From the NCBI GenBank assembly GCA_035544515.1, contig DATKEG010000184.1, forward strand, positions 1 through 60,558: a stretch of 60,558 bases of DNA, written 5' to 3'. The DNA is from DATKEG01 sp035544515 (GTDB lineage Bacteria; Acidobacteriota; Vicinamibacteria; Fen-336). Position numbers and translations under genes: made by a program. The notes beneath the pieces were generated by a model. The model made no database searches and was not told where the DNA came from. It was given only the letters and a program-made list of their open reading frames with translations. Positions 18,003 to 26,677 of this stretch are shown here, one piece after another (position 1 is the stretch's first letter; each line of letters starts with the position of its first letter).

Positions 18003-18956
18003 ATGCTGCTGATGCTGCTGCCCATCCTGATCGCCGCGGGTCCCTTTCGCCCCGTCCACACGTATTCGATCGTGGCGCGCGATCCGGCCACGGGCGAGCT
18101 CGGCGTGGCCGTCCAGAGTCACTGGTTCTCCGTCGGCTCCGTCGTCCCCTGGGCGGAGGCCGGCGTGGGCGCGGTGGCCACGCAGTCGTTCGTCGACCCG
18201 TCCTACGGGCCGCTCGGTCTGGCCTTGATGAAGGCGGGCCGCACCGCGCCCGAGGCCCTGACCGCCCTGCTCGCCGGCGACGCCGGCCGTGACGTGCGGC
18301 AGGTGGGGATGGTCGACGCCAGGGGCAACGTGGCCACCCATACGGGCCGGCTGGACATCCCGGCCGCGGGCGGGCAGTCGGGCGGGCAATACGTCGTGCA
18401 GGCCAACCTCATGGAGAAGCCGACGGTCTGGCCGGCCATGGCGCGCGCCTTCGAGGGCACGAAGGGGCATCTGGCCGAGCGCATGATGGCCGCGCTCGAC
18501 GCCGCCGAGGCGGAGGGCGGCGACATCCGCGGCCGGCAGTCGGCGGCGTTGCTCGTGGTCAAGGCCGCCTCGAGCGGCCGGCCCTGGGCGGACCGCGTCT
18601 ACGACCTGCGCGTGGAGGACCATCCGGCGCCGCTCGCCGAGTTGCGCCGGCTGCTCGGGGTGGCGCGCGCCTACAACCACATGAACGCGGGCGACGAGTG
18701 CGTCACGGCGAAGGACTGGCCGTGCGCCGAACGCGAGTACGGCGCGGCGCAGGCCCTGCAGCCCGACAACGCGGAGATGGCGTTCTGGGCGGCGGTGGCC
18801 CTGGCCAGCAACGGGCGGATGGACGCCGCGCGGCCCCTCTTCGCGCGTGCCTTCCGGGCCGGCGCGCGCTGGCGCGAGCTGGCGCGGCGGCTGCCGGCGG
18901 TCGAGCAGCTCCCGAACGACCCGAAGCTGCTGGAGCAGATCCTGGCCATACCCTAG
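18003..18956 (+). CDS. Secreted DUF1028 (Ntn-hydrolase-like) protein with TPR-like tail
   Basis: 317 residues from ATG 18003 (GGAGG five bases upstream). A short hydrophobic leader MLLMLLPILIAAG is followed by HTYSIVARDPATGELGVAVQSHWFSVGSVVPWAEAGVGAVATQS, the start of the DUF1028 family, which has an Ntn-hydrolase-like fold but no established activity. The last third (from about residue 210) has paired helices resembling tetratricopeptide repeats (AYNHMNAGDECVTAKDWPCAEREYGAAQAL). It is divergent from infA and its stop is 8 bases from the convergent glycosylase gene. Confidence 0.85.
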   Translation: MLLMLLPILIAAGPFRPVHTYSIVARDPATGELGVAVQSHWFSVGSVVPWAEAGVGAVATQSFVDPSYGPLGLALMKAGRTAPEALTALLAGDAGRDVRQVGMVDARGNVATHTGRLDIPAAGGQSGGQYVVQANLMEKPTVWPAMARAFEGTKGHLAERMMAALDAAEAEGGDIRGRQSAALLVVKAASSGRPWADRVYDLRVEDHPAPLAELRRLLGVARAYNHMNAGDECVTAKDWPCAEREYGAAQALQPDNAEMAFWAAVALASNGRMDAARPLFARAFRAGARWRELARRLPAVEQLPNDPKLLEQILAIP

Positions 18957-18964
18957 TCGTCCCG

Positions 18965-19798
18965 CTACCGGCCGGTCTTCCTCCAGTCCACCAGGCCCTC
19001 GCGCGTGGCGGGCTGGCACTTCGGGCAGAAGTAGGCGTCCATGCCGCGCACGCCGGCCGTGCGGATCTTCGTGCCGCAGCGCGGGCAGCTCTCCTTCAGG
19101 CGGACCTTCAGGAAATCGCGCACCTTCACCTCGATGGGCTCGCCCCGCTGGGCGACTTCCGCCACCGCCGCGGTCATGACGTCGACGACGGCGTCGTGGA
19201 GCCGTACCGCCTGGTCGTGGGTGATCGAGCGGCACCACGTCTTGGGATGGATGCCCGCCTCGTAGAGCACCTCGTCCGCGTAGGCGTTGCCCAGGCTGTC
19301 CAGGGCCGTCTTGTCGAGCAGGAAGACGCGGACCTGGTCGCGACGGTGCTTGAGCAGGCTGACGAAGCGCTCGCGCGTGAACTGGGGGGAGAGGATGTCG
19401 ACGCCGCCGCCCTGCATCCCGGGCGCCGCCTTCCAGTCTCCGGAGGCGATCAGGTACGCTTTGCCCATCTTCCTGTCGTCGCGGTAGCGCAGTTCGACGT
19501 CGCCGAAGCCCAACGCGAAGACAAGCGACGCCTCGTCCCTGTCGTCCGGCTCGGCCAGCCGGAAGCGCCCGGCGAGCATGGGGTTGACCGCGAGGTCGAG
19601 CCCCTCGAACCGGAAGACCAGGAAGTGTGCGTGCCGCACGATGTCCACGAGCGGGCGGCCGAGCAAAAGCGACAGGTTGCCGCGCACCGCGAAGCGCAGG
19701 ACGACGGGGTCTCGTACGCGCTCGGTGGCCACGGTCCGGCCGAGCAGCCGCTCCCGCAAGCGCGCCTGGATGTGCAGGAGATCGGGCAGCTCGGGCAT
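18965..19798 (-). CDS. Fpg/Nei-family DNA glycosylase
   Basis: 277 residues beginning MPELPD, giving the N-terminal Pro and Glu used by Fpg/Nei bifunctional glycosylase/AP lyases. The helix-two-turn-helix segment is LDSLGNAYADEVLYEAGIHP and the C-terminal zinc finger is CPRCG...YFCPKCQ. The Lys of the beta4-5 loop of Fpg (RxGKYL) is His here (RHAHFLVF), so substrate choice may differ from 8-oxoguanine. The start lies 3 bases after the phosphatase stop, so the two are an operon. Confidence 0.88.
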   Translation of the reverse strand: MPELPDLLHIQARLRERLLGRTVATERVRDPVVLRFAVRGNLSLLLGRPLVDIVRHAHFLVFRFEGLDLAVNPMLAGRFRLAEPDDRDEASLVFALGFGDVELRYRDDRKMGKAYLIASGDWKAAPGMQGGGVDILSPQFTRERFVSLLKHRRDQVRVFLLDKTALDSLGNAYADEVLYEAGIHPKTWCRSITHDQAVRLHDAVVDVMTAAVAEVAQRGEPIEVKVRDFLKVRLKESCPRCGTKIRTAGVRGMDAYFCPKCQPATREGLVDWRKTGR

Positions 19799-19801
19799 GA
19801 G

Positions 19802-20539
19802 TCAGGGAGGAGGGATCTCGTCGGGCAGGCTGTCCGCGAAGACCAGCTCCGGCTTTCCCTCCGCGTTCAGCTCGACGAGGCTCACGGACCCGTTCCGCAC
19901 CGAGAACGGATAGGCCTTCGCGGCCGGCTCCCCGCGGGCCCGGGCCAGGAGCGCGCCGATCACCTCGCTGTGGGCGACCACGACCACGGCGCGGCCGGCC
20001 TGGCGCTTCTGCTCGTCGCGCACGGCGGCCAGCACGCGCTCGCCGAGCTGGGCCAGGGACTCGCCGCCGGGCGGCACCGGGTCGCGCCCGGCCTTCCACT
20101 CGGCGATCCGCTCGTCCCAGCTCGCCGGCGCGCCGGAGGCCGAGCGGCCGAGCTCGAGCGGACGCAACCGCGGCTCGGTCCGCACCGCGACGTCACCCGC
20201 GGCCTCGCCGATCTCGCCGGCGGTCTCCCGCGCGCGGCCGGCGGGCGAGGTCAGGATGAGCGCGGGTTCGCGCGGCGCCAGCGCGCGCCCCGTCTCCGCG
20301 GACTGCTCGTGGCCGAGCGGCGTCAGCCGGTCGAGCTCCTCGGCGGGAAGCTCCGGCGCCGGGTCGAGGTTCGAGAAGGCCTGGCCGTGGCGCACCAGGT
20401 AGACCTGCAGGACGCCGGTCGCGGTGCCGGTGTCGCCCGCCGGTGTCCCCGGCGCGACCGCGGGAGCGGGCGGCGGCGCGGGTGCGGCCTGGCAGGCCAC
20501 CGCGGCGAGCGCGAGAGCGGCCCCGAGCACGCGGCGCAT
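19802..20539 (-). CDS. Histidine phosphatase (phosphoglycerate mutase-like) lipoprotein
   Basis: 245 residues. The N-terminus is a lipoprotein signal (LALAAVAC; Cys about 16) followed by a Pro/Ala-rich linker. The catalytic core starts at VYLVRHGQAFSN (RHG), with a second His in VVVVAHSEVIG and PGGESLAQLGER typical of the family. The substrate is unknown; surface anchoring argues against glycolytic phosphoglycerate mutase. It is 29 bases downstream of the M16 peptidase gene and immediately upstream of the glycosylase gene. Confidence 0.85.
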   Translation of the reverse strand: MRRVLGAALALAAVACQAAPAPPPAPAVAPGTPAGDTGTATGVLQVYLVRHGQAFSNLDPAPELPAEELDRLTPLGHEQSAETGRALAPREPALILTSPAGRARETAGEIGEAAGDVAVRTEPRLRPLELGRSASGAPASWDERIAEWKAGRDPVPPGGESLAQLGERVLAAVRDEQKRQAGRAVVVVAHSEVIGALLARARGEPAAKAYPFSVRNGSVSLVELNAEGKPELVFADSLPDEIPPP

Positions 20540-20568
20540 GTCCGGATTCTATTTCAGAACCGGGGCGG

Positions 20569-23403
20569 CTAATGCGCGAACACCTCCTCCACGGGCGTGA
20601 TCCGCACCGCCTCCCTGCGGATGCCGAGCGGGCGCGCGCCGATGACCTTGTCCTCGGCCAGCAGCTCGGCCGGCTTCTCCGCATCGTACGTGATGGGGGA
20701 GAACGCGTCTTCGACGAGCCGGTCGGCCAGGCCGCGCGCGTCCTTGGTGACGATGACGACCGAGAGGTCGGCGGGCGAGAGGTGGGCGCGCACCGCGCGG
20801 TTGACGTCCTGGAGCGTCAGAGTGCGCAGGCGCTCGCGCAGGGTGGAAGTGAACTCGCCCATGCCGTACCAGTCGGAATCGAGCGCGTAGCCCACCTGCT
20901 GGTCCTGGGTGGCGGTCATCAGGTAGACGTTCTTCATCAGGTAGTTGCGCGTCGCCTCGAACTCCTCGGCGGTGAGGCCGTCCCGCACCAGCCGCTCGAG
21001 CTCGTGGGTGGCGATGCGCAGGGCCAGGTGTGCGTGCTCGGGCGCCACGGGCCGGATCCAGACCTCGAAGATCTGCGCGCGCCGGGCCAGGTTGGGATCG
21101 GGGAAGAACTGGAACATGCCGCGCGGGAAGGCCTCGATGTAGGCGTAGTCGCCGTAGTTCATGCCCCGCGCCTCCCGGATGCGCTCGTAGAGGCGCGACA
21201 TCGAGGAGCGGTGCTCGCCCAGCCAGGCGCGCGCGAGCCAGAGCGCGGCGAAGTCCGGGTGGGACCGCGTCACCGCGATGGGGTGGCCGAAGGAGATGGC
21301 GGTGGCGCGCGTGTCCTTCTCCACGATCTCGACCTCGATCCCCTTCGGCTTCCGTCCCGCCACGCCCTTCGGCGCGGGCAGGGGGGCGCCCTCGGGCAGC
21401 CGCGCCAGCTCGCGCCGCAGCCGCGGGAGGAGGTCGGCCGGCGCGTCGCCGGAGAGCCCGACGGCCAGCGCGCCGCGCGTGTACGCCCGCCGCGCGAAGT
21501 CCTGCACGTCGGCGAGCGTGATGGCCTCGAGGCCGGCCACGGTGCCCAGCACCGGGTGCGCGTAGGGCGTCCCCGCGAAGATGTTGCCCTGCAGCCGCTC
21601 CTTGCCCAGCTCTTCCTCGTTGTTGGAGCGCAGGTCCACCTTGAGCGCGTTGAGCTGCGCGTCCTTGAGCCGCCGGAAGTCCTCCTCGCGGTAGCCGGGA
21701 TCGAGGAGCTGCGGGAGGACGACGGTGGCGAAGGCGTCCCAGTTGTCGCGGTGGACGCTCGACGTGAACGTCGTCATCTCCTTGTCCACCTGGGCGGCGA
21801 AGCTGCCCGCCATGGGGAAGAGGGCCTGCCGGATCTCGTCGATGCGCCGGGTCTTCGATCCGGCCTCGGCGACCATGGCCGCGGAGAGCGCGGCCAGCCC
21901 TTCCTTGCCCCTGGGATCGTGGGCCGCGCCGGCCCGGAAGAGCATCTTGAGATTGAGCTGCGGCAGCGGGCTCTCCATGCGGATGACCTTCAGGTCCACC
22001 TCCGCCGTGTCCGGCGCGACCGCAGCCAGCGGGGGCGGCGTGGCCATCGCCGGCGGCAGCGGCTCGTGGGAGAGCGTGGTCACCACGAGCCGGTCGTCGG
22101 TGAGGTACTTCCGCGCGGCCGCCCGCAGGTCTTCGGGCGTCAGCGACTCGTACACGCGGTAGTAGTCGTTCAGGGTGTCGAAGGACCGCTCGTAGCGCAC
22201 GAAGCGCGCGAGGGTGGCGGCGATCTCCTCGGTGTTGTCGAGCGAGCGCACGAGGCCGTAGCGCGCGTTGGACTTGGCGTCGCCCACGCGCTCGGGGTCG
22301 AGCAGCCGGCTGCGGGCCTGGGCGAAGGCCTTCAGCAGCTCGTCGCGCACGTAGAGCGCGTCCTCGGCCTTCTTCACCCGCGCGCCTGCCGTGACCAGGT
22401 ACGGGTCCTGGTTGCCGGGCAGGTAGGGGAAGAGCTGATCCACCTTCTGCTCCTCCTCGACCAGGCGCTTGTAGAGGTCGGACGTGGGTCCGAAGGTCAG
22501 GTCGACGAGCAGATCCACCGCGGCGAAGTCCTTCTCCGAGTCGGAGAACGCCGGTCCGTGGAAGGCGGTGAACACCCAGGGCAGCGTGGGCGAGGTCCAG
22601 GGCACGTGCGCGTACACCGGTCCCTGCGGCGGAGGCTCCTTCGGGACGTCCACGGTGAATCCGCCGCGCTTCCAACCGCCCCAGTGCTTCTCGACCAGCG
22701 GGAAGACCTCCTCGGCGGTGACGTCGCCCGCCACGATGATGGTGGTGTATTCGGGCCGGTACCAGCGCCGGAAGAACGTCTGCGCGTATGCGAACTGGTT
22801 GGGCATGTCCTCGATGTCCCGCAGGAAGCCCATGGTGGTGTGCTTGTACGTGTGCGTCCGGAACGCGCTCTCCCGCTGCGCCTCGATCAGCTTCCGCACC
22901 GGCTCCGCGCTGTTCTTGTTGTACTCGCCGAGCACGGCGCGCGCTTCCGTCTTGAAGGCGGGCTCGTCGTAGGAGAGATTCTGGAAGCGGTCGGCCTCGA
23001 CCTGGAGGAGGGTCTCCAGGTCCTCCCGGGCGAAGGTCGCGTGGTAGTTCGTGTAGTCGTCCGTGGTGTAGGCGTTCGTGCGGGCCCCGGCCCGCGTCAT
23101 CACCGCCTGGTACTTCTCCGGCGGATAGGCCGCGGTGCCCCGGAACATCATGTGCTCGAAGAAGTGGGCGAAGCCCGACTTGCCGGGCTCCACCTCGTTG
23201 CGCGATCCCGTCTGCACCGGGATCTGCAGCGACACGATGTTGGGGAAGCCCGTGGGCACCACGATCACCTTCAGGCCGTTCGGCAGCGTCTTCTCGGTGG
23301 CGGCGAACGGCAGCAGCGGGCGCTCGCCCGCCGGAGCGCTCCCCTCCGCGCTCATGGCGAGACCCAGGGCCGCGGCAGCGAGCAAGGACAGGTATCCGTG
23401 CAT
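20569..23403 (-). CDS. Secreted M16 (pitrilysin-like) zinc peptidase, double-length
   Basis: 944 residues with a signal peptide (to about residue 22). The first M16 unit has the inverted zinc motif HFFEH (His80, Glu83, His84) and the supporting Glu region EARAVLGEYNKN; two M16_C units and a second, inactive M16 half follow (from about residue 480: LNLKMLFRAGAAHDPRGKEGLAALSAAM). Single-chain enzymes with one active and one inactive half form a closed chamber for peptides. ATG 23403. It heads the minus-strand group that continues with the phosphatase and the glycosylase. Confidence 0.92.
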   Translation of the reverse strand: MHGYLSLLAAAALGLAMSAEGSAPAGERPLLPFAATEKTLPNGLKVIVVPTGFPNIVSLQIPVQTGSRNEVEPGKSGFAHFFEHMMFRGTAAYPPEKYQAVMTRAGARTNAYTTDDYTNYHATFAREDLETLLQVEADRFQNLSYDEPAFKTEARAVLGEYNKNSAEPVRKLIEAQRESAFRTHTYKHTTMGFLRDIEDMPNQFAYAQTFFRRWYRPEYTTIIVAGDVTAEEVFPLVEKHWGGWKRGGFTVDVPKEPPPQGPVYAHVPWTSPTLPWVFTAFHGPAFSDSEKDFAAVDLLVDLTFGPTSDLYKRLVEEEQKVDQLFPYLPGNQDPYLVTAGARVKKAEDALYVRDELLKAFAQARSRLLDPERVGDAKSNARYGLVRSLDNTEEIAATLARFVRYERSFDTLNDYYRVYESLTPEDLRAAARKYLTDDRLVVTTLSHEPLPPAMATPPPLAAVAPDTAEVDLKVIRMESPLPQLNLKMLFRAGAAHDPRGKEGLAALSAAMVAEAGSKTRRIDEIRQALFPMAGSFAAQVDKEMTTFTSSVHRDNWDAFATVVLPQLLDPGYREEDFRRLKDAQLNALKVDLRSNNEEELGKERLQGNIFAGTPYAHPVLGTVAGLEAITLADVQDFARRAYTRGALAVGLSGDAPADLLPRLRRELARLPEGAPLPAPKGVAGRKPKGIEVEIVEKDTRATAISFGHPIAVTRSHPDFAALWLARAWLGEHRSSMSRLYERIREARGMNYGDYAYIEAFPRGMFQFFPDPNLARRAQIFEVWIRPVAPEHAHLALRIATHELERLVRDGLTAEEFEATRNYLMKNVYLMTATQDQQVGYALDSDWYGMGEFTSTLRERLRTLTLQDVNRAVRAHLSPADLSVVIVTKDARGLADRLVEDAFSPITYDAEKPAELLAEDKVIGARPLGIRREAVRITPVEEVFAH

Positions 23404-23450
23404 TCGAACCTCATGAAAGAGCAGCCCGCCAGTTCATGACTGCGGGCCTT

Positions 23451-23903
23451 CTACCGCGGAGCCCCGACGTCGTACTGCTCGGCCACGTGGAGGTCGAAGG
23501 CCTGGTGCCGGGGGTTGCGGGCGAAGCCCCGGAAGTGCGCCTGGCAGCGGTAGCACACCGTGATCTCGGGCAGCAAGGCGTAAAGGCCGGCGTCCAGCAG
23601 GGCGGCCACGATCAGGCTGGAGTAGAACGGGGTGAAGGGGGCGAAGATGGCGCCCACCACCACGATCCCGAGGCCGACCTTCTGGTTGAAGTCGCGCTGG
23701 ACGTAGAGCAGGAGGCTGCCGCAGGCCGGGCAGCCGTCCACCATCCGCGCCTGGCGCATGGCCTCCGTGACGCCCAGACGCGCCTCGGCCCCGCAGGCCC
23801 GGCAACGGCCGATTCCCTCCAGCCCGCACACCGCCTCGCCCCCGCAGGTCGGGCAGGCGAACGCGATCTCCGGCGGGGTGTGGCCGGCGAGAGGAGGCGC
23901 CAT
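23451..23903 (-). CDS. Zinc-ribbon protein with two membrane segments
   Basis: 150 residues. The N-terminal half has three CxxC pairs (FACPTCGG, RCRACG, GCPACGS) consistent with one or two zinc ribbons, then a hydrophobic hairpin (GIVVVGAIFAPFTPFYSS and AALLDAGLYALLPE), then another CYRCQAHFRGF. The fold suggests a small membrane-tethered metal-ribbon protein of unknown role. ATG 23903 has a TATCCT hexamer about 9 bases upstream on the minus strand. Confidence 0.7.
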   Translation of the reverse strand: MAPPLAGHTPPEIAFACPTCGGEAVCGLEGIGRCRACGAEARLGVTEAMRQARMVDGCPACGSLLLYVQRDFNQKVGLGIVVVGAIFAPFTPFYSSLIVAALLDAGLYALLPEITVCYRCQAHFRGFARNPRHQAFDLHVAEQYDVGAPR

Positions 23904-24012
23904 CACCGCCCAGGATATCAGGGCCGAGCGGCGGCCATCGCGCGCAGGAGGCGTTGGGTCGGATGAGCGCCCGGGTCGCCGCCTGAGGCTCGTGCCGCGG
24001 GCGGCCACCCTC

Positions 24013-24813
24013 CTAGAGGGGAAGAAGCGCGGCCACGCGCAGGTACTTCGCCAGCAGCTCGCCCGAGAGGACGAGGAAGAGCTGCACGTAGAGGATGCCG
24101 GTCGCGGACTGGGTGGAGCGGATCTCGACCGTCTTCCAGATGAACCACAGGAGCGAGAGCGGGCCGGCCAGCCCGAAGAGCAGCCGCATCCACACGAACA
24201 CGCCGTCCGGGCTCCAAAGGCCGGCGGCCACGTCGCGCGCATCCTCGTAGGCGGCGTGCACGGGACCGGCCAGGACGAAGCCCACGAGCACGGTGCGCAC
24301 GACCAGCCCCACGACGAGCAGGATGGTGAGCCGGCGCAGAGCGGTGATGGGCAGGTCGAGGACGACCAGGTACCAGTGGCCGAGCACCATGGCCGCGGCC
24401 GCGGCGCCGAGCAGGAGGATGGAGCTGAGGTCCGTCGCCACGAGGAGCGTGCGCGAGCCGGGAGCGGCGCCCGCGACGACGGCGCCCGCGCCCGCGACGA
24501 GCGCCAGCGCGAGCGTGGCCCGCGCCGCTCGACGCCAGCCGAAGTGGACGGCCCGGTTGTAGAGGACGGTGAAGACGAGGGCGGCGGCCGTCCACCCCAG
24601 CACGGCTCCGTAGGCCCCTCCGCCGGGCGCGACCGCGCCGCCTTCGAGCCCGTAGCGGCGGTGGAGCAGCCAGAGGGCGGCCGTGGTCATGAAGGCGGCG
24701 GAGGCCGAGCAGAACTTGAAGAACCGCGCGCCCGCTTGCTCGGGGACGAAGGGCAACATGGCCAGCAGGCCGAGCGAGAGGTGGACGAGGAACAGGAAGA
24801 AGACGCTGGTCAC
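24013..24813 (-). CDS. Eight-helix membrane protein coupled to the NuoF-like gene
   Basis: 266 residues with about eight hydrophobic segments. GTG 24813 overlaps the stop of the NuoF-like gene (GTGA), so the two are translated together. Histidines lie in or near membrane segments (VHLSLGLLAML, LLHRRYG, MVLGHWYLVV, GPVHAAYEDA), which could be haem or quinone sites, but no known cytochrome pattern is complete. Together with its partner it might form a small NADH-oxidising membrane complex; that is inference from coupling alone. Confidence 0.65.
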   Translation of the reverse strand: MTSVFFLFLVHLSLGLLAMLPFVPEQAGARFFKFCSASAAFMTTAALWLLHRRYGLEGGAVAPGGGAYGAVLGWTAAALVFTVLYNRAVHFGWRRAARATLALALVAGAGAVVAGAAPGSRTLLVATDLSSILLLGAAAAAMVLGHWYLVVLDLPITALRRLTILLVVGLVVRTVLVGFVLAGPVHAAYEDARDVAAGLWSPDGVFVWMRLLFGLAGPLSLLWFIWKTVEIRSTQSATGILYVQLFLVLSGELLAKYLRVAALLPL

Positions 24814-26009
24814 CCCGCGAGTCCCTCGATGGCCGCGCGCTCGGGCGACCCGGGCGCGAACGGGTCGACGCGTCCTTCCGGCCGCGGGCAGCCTCGCGCC
24901 TGCAGGTGCGCCTGTACGTCGTCGGGAAAGAGGGCGAGCAGCCCCTGGACCGACGCCGCGCCCGTGCGCGAGTGGGCGCAGTAGCCGTGGATGGACATGA
25001 AGCCGGCCGATTCCGCCAGGTGGTCCAGGTCGGCGGCCCGCGCCTCGCCCGTCTCCAGCGCCCGCAGCACGCGGGCCAGGCTCGCCGACCCGAGCGTGCA
25101 GGGTGGACACTGCCCGCACGACTCGCGTTCGAAGAAGCCGGCCAGCGACGCGGCGACGGAGACGGGGCAGGCGGGCCCGCGCAGGACCAGCACCGCCGCC
25201 GTGCCCAGCGCCGATCCCGCGGCGCGCAGCGCGTCGGGATCGAGCGGAGTGTCCGCGGCCTCCGCGCGCAGGGGAGGGGCGGACGGCCCGGCGGGGAACA
25301 CCATGCCCAGGCCGTCGGGTGCGCCGTGGCCGTGCTCTTCGATCAGGCGCCGCAACGGCGTGCCCAGCCGGACGTCGTACACGCCGGGCCGCCGCACGTG
25401 GCCCCACAGCGAGACGAGGGTGGTCTCCCGGGCGCGGTAGGCTCCGGGGTCGGCGAGGGCGGCGGGCACGCGGGCGAGCGTCTCCACGTTCTGGACGAGC
25501 GTCGGGCGGCCGAGAAGCCCGACCGCGGAGGGCAGCGGCGGCTTGGGCCGCGGCCAGGCCTTCCTTCCCTCGAGCACCTCCAGGACCGCCGTCTCTTCGC
25601 CGGCGATGTAGGTGTCCTCCCCCCGGCGGATCTGGACGTCGAGACCGGCGGGCGGCCGAGCGCCCAGCATGGACGCGAGAGCCGCGGCCGGTCCCTCGAA
25701 CGAGCCCTTCAGGTAGACGTAGGCCTGGCGCGCTCCCACCGCCCGGGCGGCGAGCGCGAGGCCCGCCAGCACGTCCGCCGGCCGCCGGGTCATCACGTGC
25801 CGGTCCTTGATCGACCCGGGCTCGCCTTCGGCGCCGTTGGCGACCACGACCGGGTCGCCGCCCTCGATGCGCACGGCGTGCCACTTGCGAGCGGCCGGGA
25901 ACCATCCGCCGCCCCGGCCGCGCAGGCCGGAGCGGGCCAGTCGCTCGACCAGGTCGGCCGCGGGGGCGGCCGTCTCGCGCGCTTGCATGGCTTCGCCCAG
26001 AGCGGCCAT
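24810..26009 (-). CDS. NuoF-like NADH-binding flavoprotein (stand-alone)
   Basis: 399 residues of the NuoF/HoxF/NfnB-type family. LRGRGGGWFPAARKWHA and ANGAEGEPGSIKDRH form the FMN/NADH site; EDTYIAGEETAVLEVLEGRKAWPRPKPP and GRPTLVQNVETLARVP follow, then an SLBB-like stretch, and ESCGQCPPC with a later Cys (HGYCAHS) for a 4Fe-4S cluster. No nuoE or nuoG or hydrogenase gene is adjacent; instead a membrane protein overlaps its end. It is thus not part of a standard complex I operon. ATG 26009 is preceded by CATAAT with no Shine-Dalgarno site. Confidence 0.85.
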   Translation of the reverse strand: MAALGEAMQARETAAPAADLVERLARSGLRGRGGGWFPAARKWHAVRIEGGDPVVVANGAEGEPGSIKDRHVMTRRPADVLAGLALAARAVGARQAYVYLKGSFEGPAAALASMLGARPPAGLDVQIRRGEDTYIAGEETAVLEVLEGRKAWPRPKPPLPSAVGLLGRPTLVQNVETLARVPAALADPGAYRARETTLVSLWGHVRRPGVYDVRLGTPLRRLIEEHGHGAPDGLGMVFPAGPSAPPLRAEAADTPLDPDALRAAGSALGTAAVLVLRGPACPVSVAASLAGFFERESCGQCPPCTLGSASLARVLRALETGEARAADLDHLAESAGFMSIHGYCAHSRTGAASVQGLLALFPDDVQAHLQARGCPRPEGRVDPFAPGSPERAAIEGLAG

Positions 26010-26065
26010 TATGCCGCCTGGCTCGTGCCCAGGGCCACTCCGGCCCCGAAGTCGCGCGCCGAAGG

Positions 26066-26079
26066 CGGGTGATCACCCG
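26066..26079. promoter_or_regulatory. 14-base perfect palindrome between divergent operons
   Basis: CGGGTGATCACCCG is self-complementary over all 14 bases. It lies between the NuoF-like operon (starts 26009, minus) and the erpA/iscA-like promoter (-35 at 26100, plus), a position suited to a dimeric regulator acting on both. The regulator is not identified. Confidence 0.4.
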
Positions 26080-26099
26080 GAACAACGCCGGGAACGACC

Positions 26100-26128
26100 T
26101 TGGAGATCCGGCGGATTTCCGGTACCAT
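26100..26128 (+). promoter_or_regulatory. Sigma70-type promoter of the erpA/iscA-like gene
   Basis: TTGGAG (26100-26105), a 17-base spacer and TACCAT (26123-26128). The predicted leader is about 65 bases. The nine bases GATCCGGCG occur twice, at 26105-26113 inside the spacer and at 26143-26151 in the leader, each followed closely by CCGG. Confidence 0.5.
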
Positions 26129-26199
26129 CTTCGACATACGGAGGATCCGGCGTCCGGCGCACCGGCAAGGGCGCGCGTCCTCGCGAGGAGTGTCGATTC

Positions 26200-26583
26200 A
26201 TGATCAATCTCACGGAAGCGGCCACGCAAAAGGTCAAGGGGATCCTGGAGCAGGAGAAGGAGAACATCCCCCAGGGCGGCCTGCGCATCTACGTCCAGGG
26301 CGGCGGCTGCTCCGGCTTTTCGTACGGTATGGTCCTCGACGAGGCGGCCGAGGGCGACCAGGTCTTCGAGAAAGAGGGCATCAAGGTCATCGTCGATCCC
26401 ATGAGCCTCCGCTATCTCGAGGGGGCGGAGGTCGACTACAAGGAAGACCTGATGGGCGGCGGCTTCGCCGTCAAGAACCCCAATGCCACCTCCACCTGCG
26501 GCTGCGGCCATTCTTTCAACGCGGGCGGCGAGGGCGCCGGGGAGGGCCAGGCCCACGGTCACGGGGGCGGGCACCAGCACTGA
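26200..26583 (+). CDS. HesB/IscA/ErpA-type iron-sulfur cluster carrier
   Basis: 127 residues. The A-type carrier signature is complete: Cys in GGGCSGFSYGM and the C-terminal TCGCGHSF pair. These proteins deliver Fe-S clusters to apoproteins. A Gly/His-rich tail (HGHGGGHQH) after the last Cys is an extension not found in most members and might bind metal. ATG 26200 is preceded by GAGGAG at 8 bases; the long open frame upstream of it has no family similarity. No isc or suf gene is adjacent, which fits an ErpA-like free-standing carrier. Confidence 0.9.
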   Translation: MINLTEAATQKVKGILEQEKENIPQGGLRIYVQGGGCSGFSYGMVLDEAAEGDQVFEKEGIKVIVDPMSLRYLEGAEVDYKEDLMGGGFAVKNPNATSTCGCGHSFNAGGEGAGEGQAHGHGGGHQH

Positions 26584-26677
26584 GGCGTCCGCGGTGCCTC
26601 CGGTCTTCCGGAGCCCCCGGCGGGGCCGGGCGCAAGGCGCCGCCCCTCGCCGCACTCAGCGCCTGCCGAGAGCCCGA

